Shown here: piece by piece, positions 49,393-62,163 of the stretch
Position numbering within the stretch: the first letter of the stretch is position 1
Layout of the letters: every line of letters begins with the position of its first letter
Position numbers and translations under genes: made by a program
Source of the DNA: Piper betle
Lineage: Eukaryota > Streptophyta > Magnoliopsida > Piperales > Piperaceae
Direction: 5' to 3'
Length of the DNA stretch: 64,000 nt
Assembly: GCA_033002965.1 (NCBI GenBank)
Contig: JAURVB010010386.1
Coordinates: 38,374 to 102,373 of the forward strand
Notes under the pieces: model-generated
Databases searched by the model: none
What the model was told of the DNA's origin: nothing
The model's input: the letters and a program-made list of their open reading frames with translations, nothing else

Positions 49393-50418
49393 TTACATGA
49401 TGGAACATGCATTTGGGTTATCGTCACTAAAAAGGGACGTGATGCTTTCACCTGCATTGTAGCCAGGGAAAGCTTGTCCCACATTCTTAACGCAGCCAGC
49501 CGGAGCACTCTTATCATAGGCTGCAGACGAGAATGGATGGTAGACCAGATTGTAAGGAACATATGGCCAAAACTCTGCCCTTTTCCCAGTGTTCTTCACC
49601 CTCTTCAACACCTTGTTTGGGTCAATATGGCCGGAAACAGTCACCTTACTCTGCTTTCTGTTCACTTCCACTGATCTCACCCCTGCCATTGACACGAGAA
49701 AGTCATTTTTGAAAGAGAAGTAAATTTCAACAAAGGCACTTTTAATAACAAAAGTTGGAAAAAAGTAGATATTCCTATATAATCTTGGGTCTTCATTTCA
49801 TTTGATGAACAGGTTGCTTTTCTTGCTTTCCTTCGTATTTATAGTTAAAGCTAGCAGCAAGATGAAAAAACTTTTGTCACTGGACGGAGAATCGTGGGAT
49901 GAAACAATCTGATGAATACCAATATATGGTACTCATATTTCTGGATATTTGTTGATCCCTGTTCTTTCTTAATATTAACAAGCAAAGGAACATCTTTGGC
50001 TTTGAACGTGGTTGCTTTATAATTACTCGTTCTCCCCTGATCTTCGTTTGCTTTTTGGTTCGTAGGAGCGGCCACAACTCATATTAACAGAGAAGCTATC
50101 TACTGACAAATAATGGCATTAACAAACAGTTTAACTTGACGGAGTAAAAGGGTATGAACCTCTCATAGAAGAAACAGAATTTCGGATTTTTCTCTCGCAA
50201 CCGTCACAGTCCATCTTCACCTTGATCTCCACAGTCTAGCAGCACACAAGGAAGAACGTATTATTTGAGAGCTGTATGCACCAAAGTAATTAACAAATGA
50301 AGATAATAAGTAAAAAAGCAAAATGCATGATAATCTTTCATACCTGCATTGGTTTTTTTCTAGTCCGTGTGCTGGTGGTGACGGTACAAAAGTTAGAGAG
50401 GTAATCAAGAGCTCCCAT
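49393..50418 (-). CDS. heavy-metal-associated isoprenylated plant protein (HIPP20-27 type)
   Basis: Three intact exons: 50344-50418 (MGALDYLSNFCTVTTSTRTR...), 50160-50235 and 49393-49682, in phase, 146 residues. The HMA domain covers about residues 26-90, with MDCDGCERKIR as the metal-binding loop, and VNRKQSKVTVSGHIDPNKVL, WPYVPYNLV and FSDDNPNACSIM as family marks. The MGALD start fits the small HIPP26-like group, and CSIM is the farnesylation box. HIPP26 relatives respond to cold, drought and cadmium and can bind partners in the nucleus or at the plasma membrane; that role is inferred from family only. Confidence 0.92.
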
Positions 50419-50485
50419 TGCTTCCCTTCTTACAAGAATGCTTGAAGAGGTGAGGATGGTATGGTCGAAGGTGTATGGAGTTTGG

Positions 50486-50496
50486 TATTTATATAG
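50486..50496 (-). promoter_or_regulatory. TATA box of the HIPP20-27 type gene
   Basis: CTATATAAATA on the minus strand, about 70 bp upstream of the start codon, giving a leader of roughly 40 bases. Confidence 0.65.
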
Positions 50497-52660
50497 AGAA
50501 AGGACGTATTGAAGAGATCTCATTAAGAGTAGGGAAAGCTGTCTTGGGTTAGTGGCAAATAAAGCTAACAGTGATCTTACGGTACATATCTTAATTCTTA
50601 TGCTTTGAGTTTGATTACTCCTATGAGGCCAGCAAGTTCTGCCTTTCATCTTGCCCTTCACTTTGAGTTTTGCATGAAAGGGACTGGTAATTTGCTTCTA
50701 CAGATGGTCTCCGCATTTTGAGAATCGTAAATAAGAGGGAAATATTAATCCTTTACTTTCAAGCCGAAAGTATATATTGATTTTGTGTATGAAAGAAATG
50801 GTCAACGAAGCATTTAGACTAAATACATTGTTTTCTTTTTCTGGTGTTCCCACTTGAAATGGTGGCAACAAGGCTCAGGGATCAGCTTTATGAATCCCTT
50901 TCTTGTACAACTTTGCTAGAACCACTTGGGCTAGCAGGATGCTGATAATCACCAAAAGTTTTAAACCATGATAACTTGCCAGTGATACTTGATTCATCAT
51001 CGTCCTGAATGCCTTTCGACCAATGCAAAACATGAAAAATTCCCCCTGCCGGCACCCCCCCCTCCCCGCCCGCCCACCCGCCCCCTGGTAGATAAATAAT
51101 AATGTTATGATGGTTAAATCATTGTGTCAAATTATGATTTTGTGGGTTATAAGAGAACAATTAATATTGCAGATCAAGGTTTGGTAATAGATTCTTTGTG
51201 GAGAAATTTCACCCTTTATTGAAAAACATCCCTTTTCCCGAATAGATACTCTACGTAAACTATCAGAACTAAGCCACTGGAAAGATGATTTTGTTCTTTC
51301 TTCTACTTCCTATAACTTAAATATTCCTGTGAGCGAGAGAATGGTCAAATTCTTTATGGTTTTTTCGTTCCAATTATTTTCTTCGCATGACTTTTCAGCT
51401 TGAAACTGACAATACACACCCGAAAGTACCCTATTCATAGCATATAGGTCATAGTAGATAGATTCATATTTAACTCTTCAAGTACTCTACAGCGAGTTCG
51501 TATAAGTCACGCACTCCTCCCATCTTTTGCGGATGGCCCATTTCTCTGTTCGATCTCCTCTTACTCTTTATTCGGATGATCTCATGAAATGTGCTTTTCT
51601 TTGCCAACCTCAGTTGAAATGTTGAAGACGGTTTCCTCTCCTGGCTAGGATCCAAAGAACCTTGATTTTTGCGATTGAGTGTGCAAGAGTTGCTTGGTAC
51701 CGGGACAGATTGAGTACCCTCTTCTCCACCTTTTATCATGCATTCATGGAACGACTGCATGTCCTAGTATAAACAAAGATCATCTTGTCAAAGAACAGAA
51801 GTGTAACCATGGGCGACTATAATCCCCCTGACAAAGTTTGGATGAACAAGTTCCTTTAACTTTGTTCTACATACAGGAGAGCCATCAACCAACCGTTTCT
51901 CTAACTGTGCTCTATATACAGGATAACCATCAACCAACCCTTCGTCCTAATCGTTGACGGAGTCATGTTCAAAGAATTAAGGTCTGTATAAATGTCTTGC
52001 CACATGAAATTGGTAATTACCTTAGCATTTGATGCAGCTGCTGCTTTACTGGGATGTTCATCTTGCACTACAAGCATTTTTAAGTTTGTTGATTTGCACA
52101 GCAAATTAACAGGGTTGATGGCCATCAGGAACTTCAAAATATAAGACGGCAATAATGCTATCAATGAGGTATAGAGACCAACCATTTAAAAATAAGTATT
52201 TATTTACTATTTACAACTGTAGCCCATGAAACAAAATTGTAGTGAAAATGATAAATTGACAAGTAGAGGAATTAGTAAGTTATTAGCTTTCCCCAAAATT
52301 TAAGAAAATTAATGGCTCGGAACGGTTGACATCTTCCAGCCCTTTATTAACAAGGTATTGACAAATATACAAATTTATTAAGTATAAAGCATCTAAAGAT
52401 TACAAACTCCCATCCATTTTCTTTACAAGGCGATCCCTCCAACTTATACATGCACTCCACACCCGCCCAACATACTTACAAGACCAATCTTTCAACCGTA
52501 TTGCAAAATCCCACTACACACAACATTGCTAGGTCTATTCTGTATACTCTCAACAACACAATCTTTAGAATGCACCCATTCTACTACTAATTTGCACCTC
52601 CAACAAGTTCACCCGTCCTAGAGGACCTAGAGAACTATAGTAATCAGATGGAACCACAAG
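50497..52660. other. intergenic with unassigned minus-strand frames
   Basis: The frame at 51470-51760 (96 codons, basic, ending GGVRDLYELAVEYLKS) and the one at 51901-52185 (94 codons) are unrecognised. The former ends with a helix-like segment faintly similar to bHLH helix 2, too weak to name. A C-rich run lies near 51050. The SINA gene's 3' end starts at 52661. Confidence 0.35.
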
Positions 52661-54409
52661 TTAGTCTATGTGAGATGGTTCCTGAAGCTTGGGGATACTT
52701 TCGGTGAACGAATATAGCTGGATGGACCTCTCTCCTTTTCTTATGATAAGATCATAAGGGTATCTACCCTTCGAGGACGGTCCCACATGGGTCAAAAAAA
52801 CAACATTACCTATACGCTCATTTCTAACATTGATAAGAAACAAATGCCCATCCTCCCCATGTAAAATGAAGAGTGCATCGACATTACATTGGGTGGGCCC
52901 CTAAAAAAAAAACTAAAAAAAAAAAAAGAAAGAAGAGAAATTTTGCCATGTTTCCCGAGAGAGACCGCCTTCTCTCAAGCCAGCAGTCTCTAGCTACGGA
53001 TACCTTGAATGGACAATTATATATGAGCCAAGCACTAACAATTGAGTGGGTGCAGCTTAAATGAAGGGATAAGTGTTTGGACGAGCTAATAAATAGGCAA
53101 TCAGACATTGGGCATTTGCAAGGTGCATGCACACAGAATTCTTCATGAGAGGACTTACTAGCATAAGATGGAGTCTCTTTGCATCCATACAAAGAATTCC
53201 GACAAGGAATTTTGATGGATTCTATGACTTTCTCAATGGCAAGACAGCGGGTAGTTCCAATTACAGAAGAGCAGGAATGGCATCTGTTTTTGAGCTTGAA
53301 GCAACATGACGAGCATGCAGTGTGACCGTTCTGACACTAAACATTGAGAAAGGGTCATACAAGTTGTGCTAAACTTAGCATACACTGACAAATGTCATAA
53401 GAATGTGCAAAACATTTTCTCACACCAGGCTTGACATTTCAAGTGCTGACAAAAATTAGCAAGCAATAAGGTGAGTAGATAAACAATTTCAAGGTAGCAT
53501 CTTGAAAACTTACATGATGCATTTCTGATCCAAATTTATTCAGCCATTAAATTCACATCATCCATATGACCACACCTTGAGTTATGAGCTACAAATCTAA
53601 GACAAAATATAGCTCATTAATGTTTTATCACCTTCTATCACGACTGAAGATCCCAAGTCACAAGTAAATATAGATGGGTGCAAAATCATGTTGATTGATT
53701 ATTAACATCTCCATCCTACGTTTCCATATTGGTTGTACTGCCCCCCAAATAGCCATTTCAGACAATAGTCTCCCTCATGCCCAACCATTACGCCATAGGC
53801 AACTTCTTTTTAACAAAGTAAGACTCTAAAAATCCATATTAACAAACAAATCCCGAATCCAAAACGATTTTATTTCTGTTCTTGCAAATATGAAACGTTC
53901 TTAAAAGCATAATCTCTATCTATGAGCCAAGTAACCCAAAAAAAAAATTTATAATTAAACAAGAAGTGGCACAAATCCTGGCCTCACTGATCAAGCATGA
54001 ATTACCATAACCTTTCGCGTGTAAAACAAGAAAAAGAACAATATAGTCCAACAATTATTCACTCCAAGTCTCAAACCAATAACAAATATAATATCTTGCA
54101 TAATTTGATGAAATAAACGAATGATATAAAAACTCAGGAAAAGTAGCATCGCATCAAGCGCCAAAAGCAGTATCAACTTTACATATATAGGTTTCCAGGA
54201 AACACAAATGATGCAAAAAAGCACTAGCAGAAAAGGATCACAACCTTCCATTCCTTGTGCCCATTAATAACTACGAAATCAGAAAAAAAGGTTATTTTCA
54301 ATTTTTATTGTACTTTAATAATAAACACATAAAAAAATATAACATAGAAAATTGTCATTCAATTCAATACATAATATATACTAAACTAAACAACTCAAAT
54401 AAGCCGGAA

Positions 54410-54740
54410 AGAGATAAATTATCTTTTGATCCATTTTCCAGTTCACTTAATACATCAAAGAAGACAACATAGACAAGATTGCCACCTAACTCATTTTCTA
54501 CTTCACCAAATACTTCACAAAATCAGAAGATAATCTTCAGATTACTTTTCTACTCCACTAAAGAAAAGAAGATAAAACAGCAAAGAATGCCTGGACATTA
54601 TGGAAGATTGAACAAAGTAGATGGTCCAGTTATTCATTTCACTTCTTCACTAAGCACAACAAAGAAGATAAAACGGAGAAGATTGTCCTCGTACTCATTC
54701 TCTACTTCACCAAACACATCAAAGGAGTTACTTTACAAAA
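54410..54740. repeat. imperfect minisatellite in the SINA intron
   Basis: Units like CATTTTCTACTTCACCAAATAC followed by AAGAAGATAA recur four or more times with variable spacing of about 60-100 bp. No coding sense is apparent. Confidence 0.5.
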
Positions 54741-55067
54741 CACATAACAAAATGTAAAACTCAGAGGATCACTTTCTAACTCTTTTCTGCAAATTTAGAC
54801 GGTTTAACCATCTGTCCCAAAGCCTAACCTGTTAGTAAAGGTTACCATTTCACATATCTGTTAGAAAAAACAAAAACAAAAAAAAATTAAAAATTGGCTA
54901 CATCTGATAGAAAAACTTTTAACTTATGGTTGTGAGTAGAAAAGTCACACTTTCCTATTCAATATACTACTCTACGCATTAGACACCTCACTAAACACAT
55001 CAAAGTCTTAGACATGTTTATGATTGTTTCTTCCCCCTATTTCTTTCCTACATCTTCAAAAACACAT

Positions 55068-55086
55068 ACACACACACACACACACA
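55068..55086. repeat. (CA)n microsatellite
   Basis: An uninterrupted CA run followed by TATATA, inside the SINA intron. Confidence 0.9.
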
Positions 55087-55420
55087 TATATATAAAACTC
55101 ATTAAAAAAGAGAGTGTGCGAGAGAGAGAGAGATCACCTTCTGATTCAATTTTCTACCACTTCACTAAACGAACACTTCACACTGGACAGGATCATCATA
55201 TATACAGAACAAAGGAAAATCTGTACTTTCTACGGAGGAGATGATGCAGAGGCCCAACCTGGAAGAGGGGGGTAGACAAGGGTTCGAAGCAGACTACGCA
55301 GTCGAGCACATCCGATCCGAATCGATCCTCACTGAGATCGTCTTCTCGTCCACCGGATTCTCGAAGTCGCCGCCACCGGACGGCCCGTCGTACACTCTCT
55401 TTTTTAATATAATACCATTA

Positions 55421-58400
55421 AATCGTGAATAATACACTCTCTTTATTCACCAAACCGAACCAATCTCATATTTAGGGGTATTCCTTACTTTAAATTGAAA
55501 AATATAATTGAATCGTAAAACTGTGATAAATTACAATTAAATCTTGAATAATACATTTCCTTACCATTAAATCCTAAGTTTTTTAATTAAAAACATTTTT
55601 ATATAAAATTAAATATAATATTTTCTCTGTGTTGGGGACATAATATTAAACCATCAAAAAATACATGTTCAATGTGGGAGTGTAATAATCAATAGAGATA
55701 TAAAAGAAAAATATTAGACAACTATCTTCATAGAAAAATATTTTTTAGTGGATGATTGTTGAGCTTTTAAAGAAATATAAAATGAAAAATATTATCACAT
55801 GATTAAATAATTTAATAACAAAAATATACAAAAAACAAAAGAACAATTATTTTAAACTTCAATAAGAACAAATATTAAAAAATTCAGAATTTATAAGAAA
55901 ATTTTTAATAAAAAAATAGAAATCATATGGAATTTTTAAAATAAGAAAAGTGCAACCTTCTAAATATTACTCTTTAATTTAAAGAATCAAAATCTAAAGA
56001 ATGCGCCTGTTTATAAAGATATGTCCTATTAGAACACCTCTTCTAAATAGGGCATCATTTTATAAGGAGTTACATATAGTATTTTTTTTCAAAGAGTTAG
56101 AGATTAAACTCGATTGGTTCGATCCTGGACTTGAAAAAAACTCAATTCAAAACTTAACTCGATATCAAATAAGCTGAACTTGAACTTGTATCTTTTCAAC
56201 TTGATTTGAAGTTCGATATTTCATATAAAAAATAACATTTTTTTCATATTTATACTAATTTTTTAACAAATATAATCAAATTATAAAATATCATTATATG
56301 ATAACAATTAAATAAAAATATGCACAATTAAATTATCTTTCATGGATAGTTATTTCAAAATATTTTTATTATAAATTAAATTTAGTATAATTATAATAAA
56401 ATATATTATTAAATATAAATTAAACTAGTTTGAACTCGAATTGACTTAAATAAATATTAGTTTGACTCGAACTCAAAATCAAACGTGCCAAATTTGAGTT
56501 GTTCAAAATTTTAATTCTAACTCACCCGATGAATACCCCTAAGAGTTACACTTAGAGAAAAAACTCCTTCCCCTATTATAATTAAGTATTATAGTAGAAT
56601 TTATATAATTATAGAGATTAAATATTTTAGTGACTAGATATTTTTTATGGTGTCAACTCTCCTCATTGTACCTTGGCTTAATAATATAATAATATTGTAT
56701 ACAAATACTAAAGACTTTTATAAAATATAAATGATAGTTATAAATATAACACAATAGTTAGAAATGTAAATTATATACAGGCATTTATATAAATCACAAA
56801 TTCAACGTTTTTTATCTTTATACATAAATAGTAAATAATATATAGATCTAACTCAAATAATTTTTATGTACATTTATTTAAGTATAATTTTTAGTAAAAT
56901 TTGATTGTCAACTTTAAACCCAAGTCCAATCAATTTTTAAATAAATCAAACTAAAAAAATGTCAAGGTATTTACAAATTATATCCATTAAAAAAATTTAG
57001 CCCAGACGGACCGGTACCTTTCAATTTTCAACACCTGTTGATTACAAAAAATAATACACTGTTCTCCACCTACTGTATCCTTTTATAGAAGTACTTAAGT
57101 TAGATTTTCTAAATTATAACTAATAGCTATACTTAATTATTTTATCTCGGGTTAAGAATGTGGGCGAAGCATGTGGGCAGAGAACGTGGATATAGCATGA
57201 CCAACGTCACGTAGCCGGAAAATGTAGGTAAGTGCACGCTGGCCGCGCCGCCATGAGTCGGCCGACGTACCAGCAAATGCAGACTCCTCTCCCCGCATCT
57301 TCTCCGTGGAAAGGTTGCGCCTTTTCGCGCCTTCGCTTGGCCATGGAGGGATTTGAGGATGGCCGACGTGTGAAAGTGTTGGCATATGCGGTGGAAATGG
57401 AATCGGAATGCCTTCTTAGAAGGGAGGCGTGCCGGATGTTTGATGAAGCGTCTGATTTTTTTTTAAATTTTTTTCTGTTATTTCTGATTTGGTGGAAAGA
57501 TTGAAATTTTGATGCAATCCATTGGTGAAGCAGCAATATATATGAAATTCAATTTTTGGAATTTATTATTTCTTCACATGAGCGTCAGATGTATGAAAGT
57601 ACGTATATGACACATAAGAACCTTAGACACTCAAGATTTGAGCCATACTGCACTCCTGCAAGACAGGTTAGTGTATGCTAATCTGGGATAATATTGGTTG
57701 GGTATCATCATTTTACTGTATTGGAAGCGTAACTTTGTTGTTGCTGGGTATCTGCTCATATCTGCGTGGTTGAAACTGTGAATAATCAGCCTTCTCATTG
57801 GAAGATTGTAATCTTTTATTAAATAGTTATTAGCAAAAAAATGTTACGAACCGCCACCTATCTACACTCTATCAATAATACACTAATTTGAGAATTAGTA
57901 TTTTTTGGTTCTGACAATCTGATGGTACGACGTCTAGACATAGATTGATAACTCTGGCTTTGACCTATGGTTTAACGTGTGTTTAGTGGTGATTTTCATT
58001 CTGTGATTAACCTGTTTTATTTTGTATTACTTTATGTTTATAATATAATCAGATGAAATATATTTAATCTTCACTGACATTTTAGCTAGAGAAATGTTTG
58101 ATGTTTGCAGCATTGTCAATACTGAGGTGTTAGTTTTTAGGTGGAGGTAATCTATTTTCTTTGGTTCCTTCCCTGGCATATCTAATACAAGTCTACGTAA
58201 GTTTCACAAGTTCTACTTGATGGCAGTTTTACTTTGTTATCTTTTTGGAAACTCGACACTCTATTATTGTTCTTTTTTGTTGGCAATTCAGACGTGTTCT
58301 TTCGGCAGCTAATTTAGTTACTTGATGTCCATTAGAAACAATCGTGATATGTGGAAATGTTATTCTCATTTGCATCATTAGATATGTTTTTGCCATTGAG

Positions 58401-58721
58401 ATGGATAAATAGTGTAAGTGCATGTTTTTGTAGGATCAAAATTTATTGAAGATGCAACTGCTTCGTCATTGAGAAACTACTCTGTTGTAAACCAGTTTTT
58501 TCAAATGCATATGGATTTAGGCAAGCTTGATATATATGATCATATTCCAATTATGAAGACAAGCTTGAAGGAGTATTAATGAGTTCTTTTCGCAAGCACG
58601 CTCTCTCATGGAGTGTGATTACTTCTTATTTCTTCAAACAAAATCATGTCTTTGTTTTCTTCTACTCTTTCTTTTTACACCACTTCCTTTCTTCTATACA
58701 GAAGCTGGCATGGAAGGTTAT
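55421..58721. other. AT-rich intergenic, no gene recognised
   Basis: 55421-57150 is very AT-rich. 56100-56540 has diffuse ACTCGA/AACTTGA motifs like the hAT-like elements, possibly a decayed relative. 57150-57540 is GC-richer with overlapping frames on both strands (plus 57232-57504, minus 57207-57536), neither recognised. 57540-58700 shows nothing but the alpha-dioxygenase 3' flank. Confidence 0.35.
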
Positions 58722-61700
58722 TTATGTAGCAAGCCTCATATATAGTGGTACGAGTGTCTCCCTATCAGGAATTGAGCTCCATACCGAAAATGCACTCGAG
58801 CACTTCATCCACTTCTTGGTCATTTGCGGGAAATGTCGGTCAAGTACATCCTTCAGGGTCTCGGTTTTGTTCACCCATTCAAGTCCCTTTTCGGTATAAG
58901 TATTGGAATTGAAGTTGGTGGTGAAAAACCGATCTGCTTCAAGTCTCCTGCTCATATCACACATTCAAAAATCAACATCTCAATAGGATGCTTTTTCCTA
59001 ACTCCAATTTTGTTTTTCCTTTCATTTATTATTAATTCTGAACTTCTGCACATACCTGGATGCTATCAACAGGAAGATGAAGAATGATGTCTCACTGATG
59101 GCGAATCCCTTTATCTTCCTCTCAGCATGAAGCCCAACTTGAAGATCAAGCTTCTCAACGTCATCTCCATAAACATCACGCAAAACACTGATGGTTTCTT
59201 CGTCGTCTGTCAAGTCCTCCCATCTGTTAATAGGAACCATAAGCAAGTTCCTTCTGAACTCATTGTATCTTGCTACTTTCCGTTCTCTATCCCTGTACAC
59301 TAAAGCAATGGTCAGTTAGCAAGATTGCATACGTTGTGAAGAAAGGTGCAAATTCATGAAGACATCAGTAAGTACAGTCTAGTGCCGCAAGGTCTATGGG
59401 GTCCTGTCTATCATGACCATCAACATCATGGGGAACTAGATTTCTCATCCACATTGGATAGTTCCAAAGTGAAACGGCTCCGCATGTTTGGTAACCCATG
59501 GAAATTAGCATCTGCTCCATCCCGATATTTGCAAGTCTTTTCTCTCCCTTTTGTCCAATCATTTCCTCCATCGGAATCCTGAAATGTTATACGCACCTGT
59601 CATCGACCTGGCTTCTTGCATTGCAAATTAACTACACTAAGTTCTTGACAATGCTAAATAGTGAAGAGGAGGAGGTTGTACTCTTCCGCTATTGGAGGGG
59701 ATTGTTCTGTTGTAGTCTCTTGAGAGTTGATGCTCCTGAGGAGAAGCACATCTGGAAGAAGGGAATGCATTCTGTAAACACTGACGAATTCCTCTGTTAA
59801 AGAGTAAGGCACTCCGTGTCTCCGAGGTCTCTTCAGACCCACTAATCCGCTGCATATATGCCCAAACTTGTGCCCGACTAGATCCTTAATTCTCTTCCCA
59901 AAAAATCCATACCTGTTACATATCCTCCGTTACATGTCTATACCATGTTTTGGTAGCTTCAATAGAATCTTCATATTGTGGAAACTATTTGATGAGTGAG
60001 CTTACCAATTTATTCGCATTCCTGCCAGAAGTGTATCAGTTTTGAGGAGCTCAACTGTCCAATCGATGGTGTGAATTTTGGCGATCACTGCCGACGTCAC
60101 CAATCTCGCATGTTGATAAAGCTTTTCATCATCCAAATGTGGATAGTGTTCCTATAAAATGTAAGGAACTAAGAGTCCAAGTCAAGTAAGTGCAATATTT
60201 CAGCTCAAAAAGGCTTAATTGTTCACCATATCTCTTAGACAAGTATGTGGGTCGACTGTTATTGCTAAGTTCAAGGATTCCATTGTTGAATATGAGAGAT
60301 TATCTTACTTGAAGCATATCACAGACAGCGTTGTGTTCTTTAACAAACAAGGCTTGAAGAAGAGTGAAGCCAGCCCAGCTGTTTCGGACGTCGCCGGATA
60401 TGGGAATGCCATCATTGTCCTGCTCAAGAAGCCCGTCATTGGTAATTTTCAACTTCCCATCTCTGAAGGTTCTCACCCTCATCAATCCCTCATCGTTGTT
60501 CCCATAAATGACGCTGCCATCCCTATGAAAAAAACGATCATCTCTTCGACTTTTATAAGAGGTCTTCTAATTACAAGCCGTAAATGTATCAAAGGTGGGT
60601 ATTTAGTACAGAAATAGTAGTTGGTAATTACCACCAAGGTGTTCGGGTGTTCAAGAAGCCACTCTTCACCTTTAAGTCCGACCCGGCGGGCATTTCTTTG
60701 TTCTTTTGAAATCTGAAGGACTTCAATGGGCAGGCATCAACAAGTCCAGCAGGAGCGTTAACCTCTACCTACGAAGTTGACAGCAATGGGATTTCATTTC
60801 GTATGCCATATAATATTAATTTCTTTAGTTGTCCGGCCCGGACCATTCCATACCTGTTGGGTGTCTTCTAGATGATCAACCCAGTCGTGAATCATGAACT
60901 GTATCCAAGAGCACGCAATCAGGTTGAACTGCTCTCCATTGCCAATAAATTTATTCCTGCTGAAAAGCTTTGCAGCTACTACAGTTGGATGGGGATCAAG
61001 CATCTACAGTGGCAGCCAAATGTCGATTCAATATATGCTGGGCATATCCATACGTCGTCTTGAGACTCTAAACGTAAAATATCGACAATAAATGTGAAGC
61101 ATATGCCCTAGCCAGCTGCTATCCAATTGAATGTATGGCCCTCCAATCATCCCAGCATAAAAGTAGCTTAGAATTTACAAACTTAGAATTTGTAATGGAA
61201 ATTCTATATAGCTCCCGAGAATATTTTCCCACCCCTTCCTTTACTTCTCGGATCTAATAATCAGTGAGGATTGGAGCATATGGTATATACCGTAAAAATA
61301 TAATCTGTTGCTACTTAAAGGGGTGTCCATAAAAACACAATGTAAAGACACGATACTTGTGCATTTACATGATAAATGTAGAGGATGTGTAAAAAAAGTT
61401 TGGAATTCATAAGTTTAGGGAAGTAGAAGCTTATGTGAAGTGATTTACCCCGTACTCGGAGCTTGCTGGGGGCATGTTCCTGCCAAAAAGGTACACTGGC
61501 TGCCCACAAGATCATCTCCCGGGTCGTTGCATGTTCCGTTTGCAGTGCGATAACATATTTTCTCGGTATCATACTCCCGACCGATGCGTCTCTTTCCCAC
61601 ATGCAGCAAGTTGTAGCGCTGGTGCAGGTGCCTCCTCAACCCAAGGTAAGCTAATCCCAGCAACACCGGCAGTTTGTGCCAGCTCAAGAACCTATCCACC

Positions 61701-61893
61701 AAATGAACTATCTGCACAGCCCCAGCAAATCTTTATTAGCGTAGAAACCTTAGAAGATAAAGACAGAAAGATGGGTAGTAGAGTTGGATCGGGATCAGCT
61801 TACCAAGAATATGAAAGAATCGAGTATGGTCATCTCTTGTGCTATTGGTTGGAGGTCTGGATGAATAAGGTTGAAGAGAAAGGAAAGCGCCAT
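58722..61893 (-). CDS. alpha-dioxygenase (PIOX/DOX type), one-base slip in exon 2
   Basis: Haem enzyme that adds O2 at the alpha carbon of fatty acids to give 2-hydroperoxides, an oxylipin step induced by pathogens, wounding and salt. Ten exons: 61804-61893, 61449-61711, 60854-61003, 60632-60768, 60309-60522, 60006-60151, 59682-59912, 59376-59578, 59056-59299 and 58722-58947; all phases match. Key sites in a joined numbering: distal haem His about 157 (FMIHDWVDHLED), catalytic Tyr about 380 and proximal His about 383 in YRMHSLLPD. Other family text: TPWW/DGSVIYGNN, GDVRNSWAG, KIHTIDWTVELLKTDTLL, GMEQMLISMG, YRDRERKVARYNEFRRNLL and KGLEWVN. Exon 2 is 263 nt where 264 is needed: a run of five A (61485-61489, plus strand) reads as TTTTT on the coding strand where six would give FFGRNMPPASSEYG. 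About 634 residues, the normal size. Confidence 0.9.
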
Positions 61894-61952
61894 GGTTGTC
61901 TGCAAGCAGAGTAACTGAGAGTCTGGGTTATTGGGACTGCAAGGGCGGAGGA

Positions 61953-61961
61953 GAATTTAAA
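61953..61961 (-). promoter_or_regulatory. possible TATA element of the alpha-dioxygenase gene
   Basis: TTTAAATTC on the minus strand, about 60 bp upstream of the start codon. A weak match, so tentative. Confidence 0.3.
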
Positions 61962-62163
61962 GCCGAGGGGAGAGCAAAAGGGATCGTGCTAGCTTGTATA
62001 ATTGATGCGTTCAAACAAAGGTGGAATGATTTGAACATAAGATAATATCCTTGCGTTAAATGATCAGAGAAGTTGATCATGATTAATATAATTTAATTGA
62101 ATTATTTCATAAATCTGCCATCTCCCACTTCTTGTAAATTATCATTTTATCCGTAGATGTAGT

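Larger units (their letters stand above)
52661..55405 (-). pseudogene. SINA/SIAH-type E3 ubiquitin ligase, 5' end damaged
   Basis: SINA proteins ubiquitinate targets through an N-terminal RING and a SIAH zinc/TRAF-like region. Exon 1 (about 55259-55405) reads GGGDFENPVDEKTISVRIDSD then, one base out of frame, DVLDCVVCFEPLSTPLFQ, the first RING half. Exon 2 (53004-53336, 111 codons, intact) has CQNGHTACSSCC, CHSCSSVIG, the SIAH region YGCKETPSYA and CKCPMSDCLFI, and NCPFK. Exon 3 (52661-52900, 80 codons, intact) has ALFILHGEDGHLFLINV, RIGNVVFLTHVGPSS and ends SHID. Introns are GT-AG; the short one ends in a long T run. Exon 1 has no start codon: its upstream side runs into AT-rich sequence at about 55400. 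The exon 1 slip and lost N-terminus suggest a pseudogene, but exons 2-3 look well kept, so an assembly fault or alternative first exon is possible. Confidence 0.7.

Noticed and set aside
49850..50080. Minus-strand frames between HIPP exons
   Set aside because: They lie in the intron between exons 2 and 3 of the HIPP gene and lack motifs.
55014..55432. Plus-strand genes at 55014-55244 and 55241-55432
   Set aside because: The first is a CA/TA microsatellite translation; the second is antisense to SINA exon 1.
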